This document shows, one piece after another, positions 60,587 through 64,000 of a DNA stretch of 64,000 nt. The notes beneath the pieces were generated by a model, which saw only the letters and a program-made list of their open reading frames with translations, had not been told where the DNA came from and did no database searches. The stretch is from Thalassotalea insulae (GTDB lineage: Bacteria; Pseudomonadota; Gammaproteobacteria; Enterobacterales; Alteromonadaceae), in the NCBI RefSeq assembly GCF_030161395.1, contig NZ_BSST01000001.1, positions 2,852,001 to 2,916,000 on the forward strand, read 5' to 3'. How positions within the stretch are numbered: position 1 is the stretch's first letter; every line of letters starts with the position of its first letter. The position numbers and the translations under genes are program-made.

Positions 60587-61110
60587 CAAGGCAGCATTAT
60601 ACTTTCAGCTGTCTTTGGATAACTTTTAAGCGTAGCTAATATTATCGTTAAAAATAGGCGAAAAATATTGATTATTTTAACGGTAAGTATCAATAAAATA
60701 GCCGTTCAAATTCATGATAAAATGTAGGTTAATTTTTGCTATTTTTGTACGAAGAAATTATTAGATAATAATTTTGCACAATTACAGTTTGTTTTAATTT
60801 AACCACATTGCCAAATAGCATTTTTCTTGCCAAAACAACGGATTTTAAGCAGAAAGTCGGCAAAGGCACGGCTGCCATACGGTTAAAAAAAATGTCTAAA
60901 AAACTTCATTTTTTTATCAAAAATAGTTTGCAAAATCTAAAGGCGTTGTTTTACTGGTCTTGATATTGTTATCCACAGAAATTGTGGAAACATAAATACC
61001 AATTGCAAAGTTGTGGATAACTTTGTGAGTTTTAATGTAAATAAAGTTAATAAAGAATATTTCTGCTGTAGGAAAAAGCTAAAATACTCGCGGCATTTTA
61101 GCTCATGTTA
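60587..61110. other. 524-base AT-rich gap with two DnaA boxes
   Basis: No ORF found. The notable element is a pair of consensus DnaA boxes in opposite orientation, TTATCCACA at 60969-60977 and its complement TGTGGATAA at 61012-61020, 34 bp apart, next to an AT-rich tract. The flanking genes (CorC family, YpjD) are not those usually found at oriC. Confidence 0.6.
60969..61020. promoter_or_regulatory. Inverted pair of consensus DnaA boxes
   Basis: Two perfect 9-mers, TTATCCACA and TGTGGATAA, flank 34 bases that include TTGTGGAAA, a near-box. DnaA binding is likely; the purpose could be transcriptional control of a flanking gene or titration. Confidence 0.6.
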
Positions 61111-62403
61111 TTACTCTTTTTCGTCGTGTTTAACCAAGCTTTGGTAAAACTCGGGCAAAATACGCACGGTTTTGATCATATTGTCATTGACGTCGACAAT
61201 TTCCAGCGGATACCCGGCAATTCTGACGCTAAGATTGGCTTGTGGAATATCTTCTAAATATTCCAGAATCAAGCCATTTAAGGTTTTTGGTCCGTCGGTG
61301 GGGAACTTCCAGTTCATTTCTTTATTGATATCTCGAATCGTAGCCGTGCCATCGACCAGATAGCTACCATCGGGTTGGATATTGACCTCGTCACAGGCTG
61401 CTGGCGTCATCGTGGTGGTGAAGTCTCCGACGATTTCTTCTAGGATGTCTTCTAAGGTCACCAGGCCCTGAATATCGCCGTATTCATCGACTACCAGTCC
61501 TAACCTTTCTTTGGCGTGCTGGAACTTTAATAGCTGGACATTAAGAGTCGTGCCTTCAGGAATAAAGTACAATTCTCGTACCGCACGGATCAGCGTTGCC
61601 TTGGTAAATTGGTTTTTAGAGAGTAATTTTAGGGCGTCACGCATATGAAAATAACCGACAACATCATCGATACTGTCGCGGTATAACAGCACTCGCGTAT
61701 GGGTAGACTGAGTTAGCTGTTTTTGTATTTTCTTCCAGTCATCATTGATATCAATCCCTACCAGTTCACTGCGCGGGATCATAATGTCTTCAACGGTGAC
61801 TTTTTCAAGATCTAGAATACTGACTAACATATCTTGATCTTTTTCCGCCAGTAAGGCACCGGATTCATTAACAACGGTGCGTAATTCTTCTGAACTTAAG
61901 CTGTGCTGTTCTCGTTGCTTTGAACTAACTCCAAGTAACAGCAAAATACCATTGGTGATCCAGTTGACGGCGACGACGAATGGATAGAGCAGCTTTAATA
62001 GCAAGGTTAAAATGATCGAGCTGGGAAAGGCCACTTTTTCTGGATATAACGCCGCCAAGGTTTTCGGAGTTACTTCGGCAAAGATTAATACTACCAAGGT
62101 AAGAATAAAAGTTGCATATACTACACCTACGTCACCTAATAAACGCATACCTATAATAGTAGCGATAGCTGAAGCAGCAATGTTGACCAAGTTATTGCCT
62201 ATTAGTATCAAACCTATTAGACGGTCAGGTCTTTCGAGTAAACGACCAACACGTTTCGCGCCTTTATGCTTTTGTTTTTCTAAATGACGTAACCGATAAC
62301 GGTTAAGTGACATCATGCCTGTTTCAGAACCTGAAAAGTAGGCAGAAATTAATATGAGTATACCAAGTATGGTAAACAACATATTGGTTGATATGTTATC
62401 CAA
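61111..62403 (-). CDS. HlyC/CorC family transporter (YfjD/CorB-like)
   Basis: 430 aa. An N-terminal DUF21 (CNNM) domain with four membrane helices (about 1-180; FSGSETGMMSLNRYRLRHLEKQKHKGAKR) is followed by a CBS pair (IMIPRSELVGIDI..., LGLVVDEYGDIQGLVTLEDILEEIVGDF) and a CorC_HlyC tail. Proposed Mg2+/Co2+ efflux or divalent-metal handling. It is in the same orientation as the YpjD gene 77 bases upstream, an arrangement seen in enterobacteria next to ffh. Confidence 0.93.
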   Translation of the reverse strand: MDNISTNMLFTILGILILISAYFSGSETGMMSLNRYRLRHLEKQKHKGAKRVGRLLERPDRLIGLILIGNNLVNIAASAIATIIGMRLLGDVGVVYATFILTLVVLIFAEVTPKTLAALYPEKVAFPSSIILTLLLKLLYPFVVAVNWITNGILLLLGVSSKQREQHSLSSEELRTVVNESGALLAEKDQDMLVSILDLEKVTVEDIMIPRSELVGIDINDDWKKIQKQLTQSTHTRVLLYRDSIDDVVGYFHMRDALKLLSKNQFTKATLIRAVRELYFIPEGTTLNVQLLKFQHAKERLGLVVDEYGDIQGLVTLEDILEEIVGDFTTTMTPAACDEVNIQPDGSYLVDGTATIRDINKEMNWKFPTDGPKTLNGLILEYLEDIPQANLSVRIAGYPLEIVDVNDNMIKTVRILPEFYQSLVKHDEKE

Positions 62404-62480
62404 AAAAGGGGTCCTATGTTACTAATCATTATTAACTTAGTGTTCAATAACACTAAGTCATGCTAGTTATACCTTAAAAT

Positions 62481-63293
62481 TTACGATAAGAGAAACTCTT
62501 TCACAAAGCGGCTGCCAAAATAGGCCAGAGTCAGTAATATCGATGCACTAATTGTCAGTACTAAAGTTCTATGACCACGCCAGCCTTTTTTATAATGTCC
62601 CCATAAGATAGTGAAGTAAGTAAGCAGGGCGAGCAGGGATAATACAGTTTTATGGGCGTTCTCTTTCGTAAGAAAATTATCTAAAAATAGTACCCCAATT
62701 AATTGGCTTAAAAATAAGCAAAAGGTGCCGATGGCTAAAATATTGAACAATTGACTTTCAACTTGCATTAACGGGGGTAAATGGCTGACGGCGGTTAAGT
62801 TTTTATCCTTTAATTTCATATTAATATAAGCAACTTGAAATGCATAAAGCGTGGCGATGGTCAAAATGCAATATGCAATCAACGCGATTACGACATGACT
62901 AAAAACGGCGAGCTGTTCGATAACCAAAGGGGTATGTTGTTCATGCGGAATAAAAAGTGAAAGCAGCTGCCAAATGCCAGCAAAGCCGTAAGCGACAGGA
63001 AGTAGTAAATTGACTTTGAAGCGCAGCGCTATAGCGGTAACCGTTAGGGTGATCACTAAACTCACTAAAGAAATGACATTGGGTAACGCAAAATCAATAC
63101 TATTATTTGTTAACAGATATTGTCCGGTAGTTAAGGTGTGAAAAATAATAGCGATACAACCAAAGGTTAATACCAGGACAATGTTGGGGCCTTTAGGATG
63201 AAAAAGACGAAAAACAATTGCTAACGTCGCAATTAAATAACTGACAAAAGCGATCACTGCTCCAATGTTTGAAAAATCCAAAAAGTACTCCAA
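62481..63293 (-). CDS. ypjD: YpjD-like inner membrane protein (CcmC/CcsA-type)
   Basis: 270 aa, eight membrane helices. The cytochrome c assembly signature is retained in HVVIALIAYCILTIATLYAFQVAYINMKLK and in WGHYKKGWRGHRTLVLTI, including His residues that could handle heme. YpjD is normally beside CorC-family and ffh genes, as here. A role in heme or cytochrome handling is assumed, not shown. Confidence 0.9.
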   Translation of the reverse strand: MEYFLDFSNIGAVIAFVSYLIATLAIVFRLFHPKGPNIVLVLTFGCIAIIFHTLTTGQYLLTNNSIDFALPNVISLVSLVITLTVTAIALRFKVNLLLPVAYGFAGIWQLLSLFIPHEQHTPLVIEQLAVFSHVVIALIAYCILTIATLYAFQVAYINMKLKDKNLTAVSHLPPLMQVESQLFNILAIGTFCLFLSQLIGVLFLDNFLTKENAHKTVLSLLALLTYFTILWGHYKKGWRGHRTLVLTISASILLTLAYFGSRFVKEFLLS

Positions 63294-63358
63294 ATTTGTT
63301 AGTTAATTTTCTAATTAGTTCAATATATCAAAATAGCTCGCTGACGCCAGTACGAAAG

Positions 63359-64000
63359 CTAACTGTTGTTAATGAGCAATGCTCTTACCCGCTTGATTGC
63401 CAATAAGCCAATAATAGCAGCGCAGCTTAGGCTGAACCAAAAGGGTAAAAGTTCATGGCTATGTTGCATCTGCTCGGTAAAATCTATTGCATAAAATTTT
63501 AATCCCCAATCGAGCAATAAACCAAACGCAATCGCACATGCCCCAATACCTATTAAGTAACGCCATAATACTGAGGCGCCCAGTTCATTTTTTATGACCC
63601 CAAGGGTGGAAATATTGGTTGCCGGGCCTGCCATCATAAATACTAATGCGGTTCCTGGTGACAAACCTGCCAGTATCAATCCTGCGGCGATTGGCGTTGA
63701 AGCAGTGGCGCAAATATACATAGGAATTGAAATGGCTATCATTAATAACATTGCCGGTAAGCCACTACCATAGCTTAATAAAAAGCTTTCCGGAATAAAT
63801 GTTCTGACTAAGGTCGCAAAAAGTAAACCAATCAATAACCAGATAATTAAATCATCGATTAACTGGGTTGCGGCATAGCGTAGTCCGTTTAATGTTTTAT
63901 TAATAATGCTTGGTGTTTTTTCGACTGGCTTGTTGGCACAACATGAGCTTTTATTTACTGATGGCGTTTCGGTGGCCTGACTGGAACAACAACTGTTGAC
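63359..64000 (-). CDS. Cu/Zn efflux permease of the SO_0444 type (partial, 5' end outside window)
   Basis: The frame is open to base 64000, giving the last 213 residues. The visible N-terminal part has two CC pairs (NSCCSSQ and SSCCANK) that suit metal binding, followed by the ArsP/DUF318-type permease core: helices FATLVRTFIPESFLL, AMLLMIAISIPMYICATASTPIAAGLILAGLSPGTALVFMMAGPATNISTLGVI, and a final pair. This matches the SO_0444 Cu/Zn exporter family. Shorter readings starting at a TTG at 63835 would lose the conserved first helix. Stop at 63359-63361. Confidence 0.85.
   Translation of the reverse strand, partial: VNSCCSSQATETPSVNKSSCCANKPVEKTPSIINKTLNGLRYAATQLIDDLIIWLLIGLLFATLVRTFIPESFLLSYGSGLPAMLLMIAISIPMYICATASTPIAAGLILAGLSPGTALVFMMAGPATNISTLGVIKNELGASVLWRYLIGIGACAIAFGLLLDWGLKFYAIDFTEQMQHSHELLPFWFSLSCAAIIGLLAIKRVRALLINNS

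Noticed and set aside
60587..61110. Chromosome replication origin
   Set aside because: Two DnaA boxes and AT-rich DNA are present, but there is no dnaA, gidA/mnmG, mioC or rpmH neighbour and no array of further boxes.
1..64000. tRNA, rRNA, CRISPR or insertion sequences
   Set aside because: None recognised by eye: no tRNA cloverleaf with TTCRANNC arms, no regular direct repeats with spacers, no transposase-like protein.

Overview
The window looks like chromosomal DNA of a marine gammaproteobacterium of the Alteromonadales, most likely Colwelliaceae (Thalassotalea/Colwellia type). This is inferred from gene content and order: xseB-ispA-dxs divergent from pomA-pomB-thiI, glyA-nrdR-ribD-ribE-ribB, glrK-qseG-glrR, a Na+-type PomAB stator, NSS and NhaC sodium transporters, and an AT-rich, TTA-rich coding style. 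No rRNA, tRNA, prophage, CRISPR array or intact insertion sequence was seen.

Layout. 0-6.2 kb: a CsgG-like lipoprotein, an OmpV/MipA porin divergent from a two-component system across paired TGACA-NN-TGTCA palindromes, and an Old Yellow Enzyme divergent from a TetR repressor across a cluster of TTGAA/TTCAA palindromes. 6.2-10.1 kb: a glrK-qseG-glrR envelope-stress operon with an extra channel-like small membrane protein. 10.4-12.3 kb: an EF-hand protein, a small conserved protein and an orphan LuxP-like binding protein. 12.7-20.9 kb: a cobalamin riboswitch followed by a tightly packed B12 uptake and salvage operon (btuD, btuC, cobT, cobS, cobU, cobC, cobQ, cobO, btuF). 21.1-27.5 kb: a TPR-diguanylate cyclase, then an unassigned glutamine-synthetase-fold protein, OvoA and an OvoB-like lyase, which together look like an ovothiol operon. 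27.5-34.5 kb: hemolysin III, EF-hand and PhzF proteins, a likely small RNA, and a hydrolase / ABC exporter / ECF sigma / membrane protein operon. 34.8-39.7 kb: glyA, nrdR and riboflavin genes, with ribH and nusB missing from their usual place. 39.7-42.4 kb: a 30-codon ORF, a secreted amidase and a truncated TonB-dependent receptor abutting the dxs stop codon. 42.3-49.1 kb: dxs-ispA-xseB, pomAB, thiI. 49.1-59.3 kb: panE, yajQ, an SBP, an NSS transporter, a DUF922-like protein, trxA, a LysR regulator, a pseudouridine synthase, NhaC and gshA. 59.3-59.9 kb: a tandem array of four small transcription units. 60-64 kb: a lytic-transglycosylase-like lipoprotein, a DnaA-box-bearing AT-rich gap, CorC-family and YpjD proteins, and a partial Cu/Zn permease.

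The most striking unexplained structure is the array at 59.3-59.87 kb. On the minus strand, four units of about 65-70 nt each carry a (G/T)GAACT(T/A) - 16 nt - TC(A/T)TA promoter that resembles a sigma-E/ECF promoter, a CCCT(T)RG core that could pair with Shine-Dalgarno sequences, and a GC-rich hairpin followed by 7-8 T. I read these as four paralogous, ECF-sigma-dependent small RNAs. The core of unit 2 is a perfect 14-nt complement of the ribosome binding site and first two bases of the start codon of the 30-codon ORF at 39.8 kb, which makes that ORF a candidate target.
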